Source: Bacteroidota bacterium
GTDB taxonomy: Bacteria > Bacteroidota > Bacteroidia > Flavobacteriales > Weeksellaceae
Reading direction: 5' to 3'
Length of the DNA: 28,959 nt
Assembly (NCBI GenBank): GCA_023419095.1
Contig: JAEZYN010000117.1
Coordinates: 1 to 28,959 of the forward strand
The position numbers and the translations under genes were made by a program. Positions 6,497-14,497 of the stretch are shown here, in pieces. Each line of letters begins with the position of its first letter. Positions within the stretch are counted from its first letter, which is position 1. A model generated the notes under the pieces. The model was given only the letters and a program-made list of their open reading frames with translations. It ran no database searches and was not told the origin of the DNA.

Positions 6497-6976
6497 TTAC
6501 TTCATACCGGTTCTTGCGAAGTTGTACACTATTCTTACATTTTCACCACCGCTTGGCACATTCTGTTCAAGGCTGAAATTGTCTTCCGTCTGGCTGATCA
6601 GATTGAGTGAATAGCCTTCGATAACAGATTTCGCTTTCGAACCTTCGAGAAGTTTTTTAAATTTAAATTCATTTCCGTTTACCACTTCAAACTTGATTGG
6701 TTGAATGACGCTAGGGCATGCTCCGCCACCATTTAGAGTATAAGATCCACTCCAGTTGTTCGGGATAAGTCTCCAGTGGCTGCCCACGAAACACTGTGCA
6801 TCTGCGCCCTCATCAAAAGGTTTTACACTATAATTTTTGTCGTAATTCACACTTGTTATTTCCCAGTCGCCTTTTAGTTTTAAGAATTCGGCTCTGTTTG
6901 ATTGGGCTGTTTTTGCGGTACTACAGGAAAGGGTGATTGCAGATCCCAAAATCCCGGCCAGTATTAAATTTTTCAT
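6497..6976 (-). CDS. Lipocalin-like lipoprotein
   Basis: A 159-aa predicted lipoprotein with a short hydrophobic signal and the lipobox ITLSC (Cys18). The mature part opens with LKGDWEITSVNYD, a G-x-W start typical of lipocalin-like domains in Bacteroidota, followed by alternating beta-strand-like segments. Two cysteines (about 62 and 86) might form a disulfide. Ligand and role are unknown. It sits 20 bp before the OmpA lipoprotein on the same strand, suggesting joint expression in the cell envelope. Confidence 0.75.
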   Translation of the reverse strand: MKNLILAGILGSAITLSCSTAKTAQSNRAEFLKLKGDWEITSVNYDKNYSVKPFDEGADAQCFVGSHWRLIPNNWSGSYTLNGGGACPSVIQPIKFEVVNGNEFKFKKLLEGSKAKSVIEGYSLNLISQTEDNFSLEQNVPSGGENVRIVYNFARTGMK

Positions 6977-7005
6977 AGTAATAAAATTATTTAAGCTAGA
7001 CTTAC

Positions 7006-7036
7006 AAAAAACTGTGCCATTTTAAGATTCCAAAAA
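7006..7036 (-). promoter_or_regulatory. Possible promoter of the lipocalin/OmpA operon
   Basis: On the minus strand TTTTTGG (7030-7036) is followed about 17 nt later by a TTTTTTG box (7006-7012). The TA of the TAnnTTTG consensus is missing, so this is weak. Confidence 0.35.
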
Positions 7037-7038
7037 TT

Positions 7039-7061
7039 AAAAAGCCCGGAAAAACCGGGCT
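7039..7061 (-). terminator. Terminator after S8 protease gene
   Basis: On the minus strand AGCCCGG-TTTTT-CCGGGCT is a perfect 7-bp stem followed by a T run. Confidence 0.9.
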
Positions 7062-7082
7062 ATGATATTTTCATCTGATCTT

Positions 7083-8801
7083 TTACTTTTTTGCCTTAGC
7101 CTTTTGAGCGGCTTTTCTTACAGGCTGTTTGGCTGCGGCTTTTGTAGCAGGAGCAGCTTTGTAGAAATTCGTGTAAGCATATTCTGCAGCTTTCCGAACG
7201 TCAATCACTCCGCCAGCCTGCGATACCATGTCAAATCTGTTGTTCGAATTTGACGGAAGCATTGCGTTTACAGTAGATTTATTCGACGTCTTCACGAGAG
7301 ATTCGATAATCTGTGCGGGCGTAAGGTTCGGCATGTACGCCAACAGTACGGATGCAGCGCCGGCAACTACCGGAGATGCCATGGAGGTACCCTGAAGATA
7401 TTCGTATTTACCGTCGGGAACTGTGGAATAAATTTTGTCTCCCGGGGCGAATACATCTACCATTTTCTGGTTATAATTGGAGAAACTTGCTCTCAAAAAT
7501 TCGTTATCATTCGTTGAAGCACCTACCACAATCATATTGTCAATAAATGGTTTCGCGTCTGTTGCGTTTTTGAAATTTGTCGGATAATAGATGTTTTCGG
7601 CAATGTCTTCGTTCTCGTTACCCGCAGCCTTCACCAGCAAAACACCTTTGTCCTGAGCATATTTAAAGGCGTCCCAAACCACATTTTTACCAGGTGAAAC
7701 CGGCTTACCGAAACTCATATTCAATATTTTAGCACCGTTGTCTACTGCATATCGTATTGCGTTTGCAACATCTTTATCACGTTCATCACCATTTGGCACC
7801 GTACGCACCGTCATGATTTTCGCTGTTTTATAACCCACGCCGTACTGAATTTCCGTACCGTTTGGCGTACCGGCAATTATTCCCGCAACGTGAGTCCCGT
7901 GCTGAGCGTCCGGACCTTCAGAATGGTTGTTACCATAAAATTTTTCGGAATAATCATCGTAACGGTCGCCTACTATTTCAGCGCGCGGATCAAAATCAAG
8001 ATTGTACTGTTTGTTAGCTTGCGGCCCGTAATAATCAACCGCCTCTTTCATTTGCTCTTCCAAAAACTTCTGTACTTCCGCAGGAGATTTTCCGCGCACA
8101 GCCGGATTCATCGCAATCTGACTAAGAACCGAAACTGCCATTGCTTCCTCCTGATTGGCAGGCTTTACACTGGCGAGAGCTTCTGGAGACAGGTTTTGTC
8201 CCTTCAGCATAGCGACCATAGACGGAATCATCTTCTGGATGCGTGAATAAGTTTCGAAACCCTGCCTCGCCTCAATGCTTTTTTTCGTGAAGATATCTTT
8301 GGACTTCATATACATCTCAAACTCCGCAGGCATTTTGGCCTGATTGGCTTTGTTGGTAGAAGAATCAGGCCCTTCGAAAACAGACTGATATTTTTTCACA
8401 ACACGCGTAACTTCCATGTTATCTACATCGATGTCAGCGTTTTTTCCGCCAATGAAGTTCCAGCCATGTACGTCATCTATGTAGCCATTTTTATCGTCAT
8501 CTTTTCCGTTGTTTGGAATTTCGTTCGGGTTTGTCCACATATTTTTTATTAAACCCGGATGATCTACCTCCACGCCGCTATCCAGAACGCCTACCACGAC
8601 AGGTTTCGCTTTGAGACCTTTGCTTTCAAGATATTTGTACGCATTGTCAGTATTTACACCATATACATTTGCTGATGCAAAATCTTTGTGGTACCAGGTC
8701 ATTAGATCCCGGTCTTTCATAGGGTCCAGAGCCTCTGTGGTATTTTGTGCAAAGGCGACAAATCCCGCCATAAAATAGGCAGCAACCAATATTTTTTTCA
8801 T
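7083..8801 (-). CDS. Secreted subtilisin-like serine protease (S8)
   Basis: A 572-aa protein with a Sec signal (residues 1-18, ending VAFAQ) and a subtilase domain. The triad is Asp74 (GVLDSGV), His301 (HGTHVAG) and Ser473 (GTSMASP), and the oxyanion Asn is Asn395 (AAGNEN). The stretch between Asp and His is about 227 residues, far more than in classical subtilisins; residues 130-290 form a helical-looking insertion rich in charged and Met residues. A long pro-domain and a type IX C-terminal domain are both absent. The last 25 residues are almost only Ala, Lys, Pro, Gln and Arg, a strongly basic tail. It starts 11 bp after wbqC and ends at a terminator. Substrate is unknown; the location is probably periplasmic or extracellular. 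Confidence 0.93.
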   Translation of the reverse strand: MKKILVAAYFMAGFVAFAQNTTEALDPMKDRDLMTWYHKDFASANVYGVNTDNAYKYLESKGLKAKPVVVGVLDSGVEVDHPGLIKNMWTNPNEIPNNGKDDDKNGYIDDVHGWNFIGGKNADIDVDNMEVTRVVKKYQSVFEGPDSSTNKANQAKMPAEFEMYMKSKDIFTKKSIEARQGFETYSRIQKMIPSMVAMLKGQNLSPEALASVKPANQEEAMAVSVLSQIAMNPAVRGKSPAEVQKFLEEQMKEAVDYYGPQANKQYNLDFDPRAEIVGDRYDDYSEKFYGNNHSEGPDAQHGTHVAGIIAGTPNGTEIQYGVGYKTAKIMTVRTVPNGDERDKDVANAIRYAVDNGAKILNMSFGKPVSPGKNVVWDAFKYAQDKGVLLVKAAGNENEDIAENIYYPTNFKNATDAKPFIDNMIVVGASTNDNEFLRASFSNYNQKMVDVFAPGDKIYSTVPDGKYEYLQGTSMASPVVAGAASVLLAYMPNLTPAQIIESLVKTSNKSTVNAMLPSNSNNRFDMVSQAGGVIDVRKAAEYAYTNFYKAAPATKAAAKQPVRKAAQKAKAKK

Positions 8802-8812
8802 TTTATTAATAA

Positions 8813-9421
8813 TTATTTGGTGATAATATTTTTGATATAGGTCAAAGATTCAGGGCCTTTGTTACAGATAAGATCGAGCACCGACAAATCTGCTTGAAAA
8901 CCGAATTTATCCGAAAACGTCTGATAATACTCTTCAAGACCGTACTCACTCGGCTGCTTTGCTGAAAATTCAGACCTGAAATCCTGATGTGTTGGAGTGG
9001 ATTCGTAGGTATTTGTTAAATGATACTGCTGCCCGGTTTTCAAAATTTTTTGAATAACAGCTAACGCATTCAGATTAAATTCAACAAGCGAACTGCCTTT
9101 AAAGCTAAAAATTTGGGCTAAACGGTCCTCGTAAAATTCAAAATAGGGCGAACTCTGATATGCATTTTTAATTGATTTCCAGTGCAGGCTGCGCCAGTCT
9201 TCACGCTCGGAAATAGTGATTGTGTTCATAGCCCGCGCTCCGGTATGGCTTATCGGAATGATCAGTGGCAAGCGTCCATTGGCTCCATAGATAACAGCAC
9301 GGTTGCGGTAAGTCTGTTTCGGAAAGTTTTCGCAATTTTCAAAAACTACTTCGTCAGCTGAGAGAAAAACTGAAAACCATGAGATTGGCGGTAAGTAAAA
9401 TATGGGTAAGAGAATTTTCAT
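8813..9421 (-). CDS. WbqC family protein
   Basis: A 202-aa protein starting MKILLPIFYLPPISWF, the typical opening of WbqC-like proteins (PF08889), with the conserved block YRNRAVIYGANGRLPLIIPI at 38-57 and the DWRSLHWKSIKNAYQSSPYFEFY region at about 94-116. The family is found in polysaccharide clusters and conserved in Bacteroidota, and its biochemical activity is not well defined. It lies 11 bp before the S8 protease and 121 bp after lepB on the same strand; the gap holds a conserved intergenic element. Confidence 0.88.
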   Translation of the reverse strand: MKILLPIFYLPPISWFSVFLSADEVVFENCENFPKQTYRNRAVIYGANGRLPLIIPISHTGARAMNTITISEREDWRSLHWKSIKNAYQSSPYFEFYEDRLAQIFSFKGSSLVEFNLNALAVIQKILKTGQQYHLTNTYESTPTHQDFRSEFSAKQPSEYGLEEYYQTFSDKFGFQADLSVLDLICNKGPESLTYIKNIITK

Positions 9422-9454
9422 TTTTTAATATTGAAAGTTTTGTAATCGGGAAAT

Positions 9455-9540
9455 CGTCCCTAGCCCCGATGGTAGCGGCATCCTTTTGTGCAGCACAGCG
9501 GAGCAAAAGATATAGCGGACAGCGGGAAAAAGCTCCTGAA
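9455..9540. ncRNA. Flavobacterial intergenic structured element (candidate Flavo-1-like RNA or repeat)
   Basis: The stretch reads CGTCCCTAGCCCCGATGG, then AGCGGCATCCTTTTG, a variable centre, CAAAAGATATAGCGGAC, and AGCGGGAAAAAGCTCC. CTTTTG pairs with CAAAAG around a GTGC-A-GCAC segment, and an outer CCCG can pair with CGGG. From memory, near-identical blocks with a variable middle occur in many intergenic regions of Flavobacterium and Chryseobacterium; I cannot search to confirm this or the Flavo-1 name. It lies between lepB and wbqC, inside a minus-strand gene run. The strand is unresolved. Confidence 0.55.
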
Positions 9541-9542
9541 AA

Positions 9543-11195
9543 TTAGTCTTCTTTCGGTTTTTTCTTAAAGATGCGCGTAATGTAATCCCAACCAAAGAAA
9601 AGTATGAGAATCAGTACTGCCACCCACCAGTAGGAGGTTTTGTGCGCCTCGCCGGTATTGGTTGCCTTGAACATACGGTCCCAACGGAACCGCCAGCCAT
9701 CGGGCTGATAGTCGGAACTTTTATCTTCGAATAAACCCTCTATACTCACCCACGTAAACATGGGGCTTCCGACGATATTTTCTTCCGGCACAAACCCGAA
9801 AAACCTGGCATCAAGTGAGGCATCACGATTGTCGCCAATCATCATATAATAATCCTGCTGGATGGTATATTGGGTGGTTTCTTTTCCGTTTACAAAGATT
9901 TTCCCATCTCTGTTTTCGAGTTTGTTGTGTTCATATTCAGAAATGATCCACTGATATTCCGGCAAAGTTTCCTGGTTTAGCGTGACTACATCGCCTTTTT
10001 TCGGAATTTTTAGCGGACCGTACCAATCCTGATTCCATTTCTTATTAATAGGGAAAATAGATTGTGCAGTGTCGATATTTTTAGTAAACGCATCACGCGC
10101 CGAATTCACTTTGTAAGAAACCGCGGCAGAATCTTTCGGCCAAACGTGTTCTCTCAATTCGATTATCTGCGGCAATGCCTTAATTTCACGCGCAGTTTGG
10201 TCGGTCAGACCCTGAAAATCGTACATGAAACCATTTTGTGTCTGAATTTCCTGAACCGGTAAAAAACCGTACTGTCTGTAGAGCGACGGAATGTCGAGCT
10301 GGCTGCCGGTCACCGCAATAAATTTATGCTGCTTCTGCTGGTCGCCGAGAATGGTTTCCGGTTTTCCGTTGACGAAAAGTCGTCCGGCACGCATCTCAAT
10401 GACGTCACCAGCCACGGCCACACAACGTTTTACATACGGATCCATCCGGTCGATTGCCTTATGAACGGAATCCTGTGGATAATTGAAAACAACAATGTCG
10501 TTTTTCTGCGGTTTTTTAAACTGGAAAATGCGTTCGTAAGGAAGTTTGATGGCTTCCACATAAGATTTCGGGTCGTCTTTCGGATTGCCTTTTTCGCCCG
10601 TATCCATTATCGTTCCCTGCAAAAACGGAATTGCAACGGGCCGCATCGGCATCCTGAAACCGTATGTCCATTTATTGACAAACAGAAAGTCGCCCACCAA
10701 AAGCGTTCTTTCCATTGAGCCGGTCGGGATCCCGAATGGCTGCGTAACAAACACGTGAACTATCGTTGCAAAAACAACGGCAAAAGTAATGGACCCTACA
10801 AACGATTCTTTCTTTTTGCCCTCCTTTTCTTCCTCCGTTAAGTACAATTCGTCCTCTTTGTAGACCTCAGCATCTTTGGAATAATTTACTGCAGCCATGT
10901 AGATAAAAGGCAGAACCACCGTCATCAGCTTTTGAGTAAAACTGTTTTTACCAAAATGCTTCATTAAAAACAGATGGAAAACCGTCATCATAATTGGTCC
11001 TACGATCGGCAGATAAGCCATCGCGACCCACCATTTCGGATGTCCCGTTTCTTTTTGAATTATGAAATAATTGTAAAAAGGAACAAACGCAAAAAGTGGA
11101 TTATAGCCCATCTTCTTAAAGAGTTTCCACGTAGAAATTCCCATTAAGACTGATAAAATGAGGACATAAACCGCGTAGGTAAGGAAGTAATTCAT
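9543..11195 (-). CDS. lepB: Signal peptidase I with N-terminal DUF5684 domain
   Basis: Cleaves signal peptides of exported proteins at the outer face of the inner membrane. It is 550 aa, much longer than the usual 250-330. Residues 1-105 form a multi-pass DUF5684-like region. A transmembrane segment at 133-150 leads to the catalytic Ser160 in PTGSMERTLLVGD, and the general-base Lys256 is in YVKRCVAVAGD. The conserved GDNRDASLDARFFG is at 454-467. About 170 residues are inserted between the Lys box and this last box. A C-terminal transmembrane segment covers 522-538 and is followed by a basic tail. This build is common in Bacteroidota. A terminator after dapB lies just upstream, so it probably has its own promoter. 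Confidence 0.95.
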   Translation of the reverse strand: MNYFLTYAVYVLILSVLMGISTWKLFKKMGYNPLFAFVPFYNYFIIQKETGHPKWWVAMAYLPIVGPIMMTVFHLFLMKHFGKNSFTQKLMTVVLPFIYMAAVNYSKDAEVYKEDELYLTEEEKEGKKKESFVGSITFAVVFATIVHVFVTQPFGIPTGSMERTLLVGDFLFVNKWTYGFRMPMRPVAIPFLQGTIMDTGEKGNPKDDPKSYVEAIKLPYERIFQFKKPQKNDIVVFNYPQDSVHKAIDRMDPYVKRCVAVAGDVIEMRAGRLFVNGKPETILGDQQKQHKFIAVTGSQLDIPSLYRQYGFLPVQEIQTQNGFMYDFQGLTDQTAREIKALPQIIELREHVWPKDSAAVSYKVNSARDAFTKNIDTAQSIFPINKKWNQDWYGPLKIPKKGDVVTLNQETLPEYQWIISEYEHNKLENRDGKIFVNGKETTQYTIQQDYYMMIGDNRDASLDARFFGFVPEENIVGSPMFTWVSIEGLFEDKSSDYQPDGWRFRWDRMFKATNTGEAHKTSYWWVAVLILILFFGWDYITRIFKKKPKED

Positions 11196-11240
11196 AATTA
11201 ATTAATATTTTGGCAGCTCACCGTTGGCGGATTAGTGCTG

Positions 11241-11270
11241 CAAAGATGGCATTTTGTTACACCCGAAAAA
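11241..11270 (-). promoter_or_regulatory. Possible promoter of lepB
   Basis: CATCTTTG at 11241-11248 (minus strand) differs from TAnnTTTG at one base, with a T-rich -33 region at about 11265-11270 that overlaps the dapB terminator. Confidence 0.35.
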
Positions 11271-11288
11271 ATGGCGAAGCCTTTCGCC
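11266..11288 (-). terminator. Terminator after dapB
   Basis: On the minus strand GGCGAA-AGGC-TTCGCC is followed by ATTTTTT. Confidence 0.8.
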
Positions 11289-11301
11289 GAAAAAACTGAT
11301 T

Positions 11302-12003
11302 TTACTTAAAAAGAACATCATTCATCGTAAAGTTGCCGGTTTTTCCCTGGATCCACTCCGCGGCTATCACAGCACCAAGCGCAAAACCGTCACGGCTGAA
11401 AGCGGTATGTTTTATTTCAATTTCATCAACATCACTGCGGTAGAAAACACTGTGCGTACCCGGAACTTCATCTTCACGCACCGCAAAAATTCCGAGCTGA
11501 TCAGCATGGGTTTCTTCAAGCTTCCAGGCGGAAAAGTTCGGATTATTTTTAATGACGCCTTCTGCCAAAGAAATAGCAGTGCCGCTCGGCGCATCTTTCT
11601 TGTGGGTATGGTGAATCTCTTCCAGCTGAACATTATAATCGCTGAAATTCTTCATCAGATTCGCAAGTTTTTCGTTAAGCGCAAAAAACAGGTTAACACC
11701 CAGACTGAAATTAGATCCGTACAGAAAAGCCGTTTCATTTTCAGCCGCGATACGTTCTGCTTCCGGCTTCTTGGTTAGCCAGCCGGTTGTACCGCAAATT
11801 ACCGGAACCTTCAGTTCAAGGCAGGTTTTAATGTTTTGAAATGCAGCTTCAGGATTTGAAAACTCAACTACGACATCCGGATTATTCAGGTTTTGTGAGG
11901 TCGGGGTTTCATTGAGCCGCGCAACAATCTCATGGCCGCGCGAAGTCGCAATACCATCGATGATTTTGCCCATTTTGCCATAACCTACAAGTGCTATTTT
12001 CAT
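11302..12003 (-). CDS. dapB: 4-hydroxy-tetrahydrodipicolinate reductase
   Basis: Reduces HTPA to tetrahydrodipicolinate in the diaminopimelate/lysine pathway, needed for peptidoglycan. At 233 aa it is slightly short, as in other Bacteroidota. The Rossmann motif GYGKMG is at 7-12, CGTTGW at 70-75, and the signature EEIHHTHKKDAPSGTA at 128-143 carries the catalytic His131/132 and Lys135/136. It starts 5 bp after the DUF5683 gene and is thus the last member of the parA-parB-DUF5683-dapB operon. Confidence 0.95.
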   Translation of the reverse strand: MKIALVGYGKMGKIIDGIATSRGHEIVARLNETPTSQNLNNPDVVVEFSNPEAAFQNIKTCLELKVPVICGTTGWLTKKPEAERIAAENETAFLYGSNFSLGVNLFFALNEKLANLMKNFSDYNVQLEEIHHTHKKDAPSGTAISLAEGVIKNNPNFSAWKLEETHADQLGIFAVREDEVPGTHSVFYRSDVDEIEIKHTAFSRDGFALGAVIAAEWIQGKTGNFTMNDVLFK

Positions 12004-12008
12004 TATTA

Positions 12009-12641
12009 CTAAAATTTATATGTAAAACTCAGCCCGGCTTTTGAATTGTTGTAACTGTATTCATCAAAAATAAAAGTTGGGTTGAGCGCCAGATCAGGAT
12101 CTTTTCTGCCTTCATAAAGATGCGCGTCTACCACCGCATCTACGATGTTCAGAACGTAAACCAATGCGGTGACGGCTATAGCATAATCGCGTTGGCGCCG
12201 GGCTCTGTCCTGTGTACGGCCCAAAGCCTCAGCTGTAATGCCGGGAATATCAGAAAATTCGTGTGTCTGCCCGTTCAGCTGCGCAACGAATGCATCGCGG
12301 TAACGGTTGTATTGTTTTTGATTCCAGAGCGTGATGCCTATTCCGGTGCCGATACCGCCCCAGACAATAGGGATCTTCCAATACTTGTTGTTATAATATT
12401 GTCCTAAGCCCGGCAAAACGGCGGAATAAAGACCGGCCTTTGTAGGATTAAATTTTGGAGCTGCTGCCGGCGCGTTAGACTCCTCAATATCGGCATAGAC
12501 TTCAATTTCAGATTTTGGTGTGGTAGCCGACACCGAATCGCGCGGATAATTTTCAACGCGGATCGTATCTTTCGGACTTATCTGCGCGAAAATCTGAGCT
12601 GTAAGAGTGAGAAAGAAAATCGTGAAAAGTTTATACATCAT
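12009..12641 (-). CDS. DUF5683 domain-containing protein
   Basis: A 210-aa protein with a cleavable signal peptide (residues 1-19, ending in AQIFAQ). A spacer of about 45 residues is followed by the conserved core PTKAGLYSAVLPGLGQYYNNKYWKIPIVW with one or two hydrophobic segments (about 88-105 and 153-168). A tail ends in SFTYKF, which looks like a final beta strand ending in Phe, as in outer-membrane proteins. The function is unknown. The start codon overlaps the parB stop by 4 bp, so it is translationally coupled to parB; dapB follows at 5 bp. The neighbourhood parA-parB-DUF5683-dapB-lepB-wbqC is, from memory, conserved in Chryseobacterium relatives. Confidence 0.85.
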   Translation of the reverse strand: MMYKLFTIFFLTLTAQIFAQISPKDTIRVENYPRDSVSATTPKSEIEVYADIEESNAPAAAPKFNPTKAGLYSAVLPGLGQYYNNKYWKIPIVWGGIGTGIGITLWNQKQYNRYRDAFVAQLNGQTHEFSDIPGITAEALGRTQDRARRQRDYAIAVTALVYVLNIVDAVVDAHLYEGRKDPDLALNPTFIFDEYSYNNSKAGLSFTYKF

Positions 12642-13525
12642 CTGAAATGGGAAAGGATGTTTTCAAGTTCCTGCTCATTTTTGAAATCGAGGACTATTTT
12701 GCCTTTTTTTCCGTTTGCGGCCGCCTTTATCTCGACTTTCACTTCCAGAATATCCGCGAGATTTTTTTCAGCTTTTTTAAAATTATTCGGCAGCGCAGCC
12801 TTTTGTCTCACTGCAGCGGTGGCATTGTTCTTAAGTTTGGCAGATTCCTGTTCAGCCTGTCTCACGCTGAGTTTCTGGCTGATAATTTTCTGAAAAAGTT
12901 CGTTTTGCTTAGCCGGATTTTCAAGGCTGATGATTGCGCGACCGTGTCCCGCCGAAATTTCACCTCCACGTATAGCATCCTGAATTTCAGGACTGAGGCG
13001 AAGTAATCGGATTGAGTTTGTAATCGAACTCCGTTCCTTACCTACACGCTGGCTTAAATTTTCCTGCGTCATCCCAATCTCATCTAAAAGCCGCTGGTAT
13101 GTGAGCGCGATTTCAATGGCATCCAAATCTTCACGCTGAATATTTTCAACCAAAGCCATTTCGAGCAGTTCCTGGTCATTCACCAGACGGATGTAGGCGG
13201 GAATGGTCTCCAAACCGGCAATTTTGCTCGCACGAAATCTTCGTTCACCTGAAATGATCTCGAAACGGTCGCCATCCTTTCGCAAAGTCACGGGCTGGAT
13301 GATGCCCAGACTTTTAATCGATTCAGCCAATTCCTGCAGCGCCTTTTCGTCAAAGTAAGTTCTAGGTTGCGTAGCGTTTGGGTAAATGTCGTCCAGCGGA
13401 ACTTCTACTATATTGCCTACAAACTTATCAGCGCCCGCGTCTGTTGCAGAATTAACACTTGCTTTGGATTCAGCACTTAAAATAGCACCCAATCCGCGTC
13501 CCATGGCTCTTTTCTTGTCTCTCAT
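12638..13525 (-). CDS. parB: Chromosome partitioning protein ParB
   Basis: A 295-aa ParB/Spo0J. The N-terminal CTP-binding (ParB/Srx) domain contains QPRTYFDE, the IIQPVTLRK block and the box GERRFRA at about 97-103. The helix-turn-helix SQRVGKERSSITNSIRLLRL is in the middle, then a Lys/Ala-rich linker and a C-terminal dimer domain. It loads on parS sites and works with ParA to segregate origins. It starts 23 bp after parA. No convincing parS site was seen in the window. Confidence 0.96.
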   Translation of the reverse strand: MRDKKRAMGRGLGAILSAESKASVNSATDAGADKFVGNIVEVPLDDIYPNATQPRTYFDEKALQELAESIKSLGIIQPVTLRKDGDRFEIISGERRFRASKIAGLETIPAYIRLVNDQELLEMALVENIQREDLDAIEIALTYQRLLDEIGMTQENLSQRVGKERSSITNSIRLLRLSPEIQDAIRGGEISAGHGRAIISLENPAKQNELFQKIISQKLSVRQAEQESAKLKNNATAAVRQKAALPNNFKKAEKNLADILEVKVEIKAAANGKKGKIVLDFKNEQELENILSHFR

Positions 13526-13548
13526 CTGTTTATTAAAAACACTTATTA

Positions 13549-14328
13549 TCAGGCTTTTTCACCCACTAAGTTATCATTTTTGAGCAGCACTTCTTCGGCC
13601 AGCTGCAAATACTGAATCGCTCCTTTGCTTTCTGCATCATAATTCAGGATGCTTTCTCCGAAACTCGGAGCCTCGCTGAGCCGGACATTGCGGCTTATCA
13701 CGGTTTCAAAAACCATTTCGGGAAAATGTGCGTTTACTTCTTCTACAACCTGATTTGACAGCCGAAGGCGCGAATCATACATCGTAAGCAGCAAACCTTC
13801 AATATCCAAGTCTTTATTGTGAATTTTCTGTACGTTCTTAATAGTATTCAGAAGTTTTCCTAACCCTTCAAGTGCAAAATACTCGCACTGGATCGGAATG
13901 ATTACCGCATCTGCCGCTGTAAGTGCGTTGATGGTAATCAACCCGAGACTTGGCGCACAGTCAATAATAATGAAATCATAATCATCGCGAATGTCCTGCA
14001 GGGCATTTATGAGCATATATTCGCGGTTCTCACGGTCTACAAGCTCGATTTCAGCCGCCACCAAATCGATGTGCGAGGGAATTATATCCAGGTTGGGCGA
14101 GGCGGTTTTCTGCACACAGCTGCGCGCATCTGCACTGTGCTCCAGCAGGTCGTAAGTGGAATTTCCCGCTTCATCAATACCTAAACCGGATGTTGCATTG
14201 GCTTGCGGATCCGCATCGATAAGCAGGATCTTTTTTTCCAGAACTCCGAGTGCCGCTGCCAGATTGACGGCGGTGGTAGTTTTGCCTACACCACCCTTCT
14301 GATTCGCAACGCCGATTATTTTAGCCAT
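13549..14328 (-). CDS. parA: Chromosome partitioning ATPase ParA
   Basis: A 259-aa Soj/ParA-type ATPase. It begins MAKIIGVANQKGGVGKTTTA with the deviant Walker A KGGVGKTT at 11-18; LLIDADPQANAT is next, and the IIDCAPSLG Walker B motif follows. The ATG at 14328 is chosen rather than one at 14376 because the promoter (14348-14378) lies between them and because the family starts here. It is the first gene of the par operon. Confidence 0.96.
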   Translation of the reverse strand: MAKIIGVANQKGGVGKTTTAVNLAAALGVLEKKILLIDADPQANATSGLGIDEAGNSTYDLLEHSADARSCVQKTASPNLDIIPSHIDLVAAEIELVDRENREYMLINALQDIRDDYDFIIIDCAPSLGLITINALTAADAVIIPIQCEYFALEGLGKLLNTIKNVQKIHNKDLDIEGLLLTMYDSRLRLSNQVVEEVNAHFPEMVFETVISRNVRLSEAPSFGESILNYDAESKGAIQYLQLAEEVLLKNDNLVGEKA

Positions 14329-14347
14329 TCTTTTAAAATTTAATCTC

Positions 14348-14378
14348 CAAAAGTACACTTTTTTCTGGCTTTTCAAAG
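14348..14378 (-). promoter_or_regulatory. Promoter of the parA operon
   Basis: TTTG (14374-14377) is followed 18 nt later by TACTTTTG (14348-14355) on the minus strand, a very good match to the flavobacterial consensus. The inferred start is about 12 nt before the parA ATG. Confidence 0.75.
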
Positions 14379-14440
14379 CTACGTACGTTTTTAGATTGTA
14401 TGCACATTGCTGAATGTGAACAATTTAACTTCAAAAAAAA

Positions 14441-14471
14441 TTATCCACAAAAAGCAAGTTTTTGTGGATAA
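14441..14471. other. 31-bp perfect inverted repeat with two DnaA-box sequences; also a likely tonB terminator
   Basis: TTATCCACAAAAA (14441-14453) and its exact complement (14459-14471) surround a GCAAG loop. TTATCCACA is the consensus DnaA box, so two converging boxes are present. Read on the minus strand, the 13-bp stem is followed by a run of eight T, so it can also end tonB transcription. It lies 27 bp after the tonB stop and about 60 bp upstream of the parA promoter. Confidence 0.75.
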
Positions 14472-14497
14472 ATCGGGATTCTTCCGCTAAAGCGGAA

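Noticed and set aside
6037..6576. A 179-codon plus-strand open frame
   Set aside because: It lies antisense across the OmpA lipoprotein gene; its Pro/Ala-rich stretch is the mirror of the glycine zipper codons.
7083..8801. The S8 protease as a type IX secretion cargo
   Set aside because: No type IX C-terminal domain is present; the end is the Ala/Lys tail.
10474..10482. A third consensus DnaA box (TGTGGATAA)
   Set aside because: It lies alone in lepB coding sequence; a single 9-mer match in 29 kb is expected fairly often by chance.
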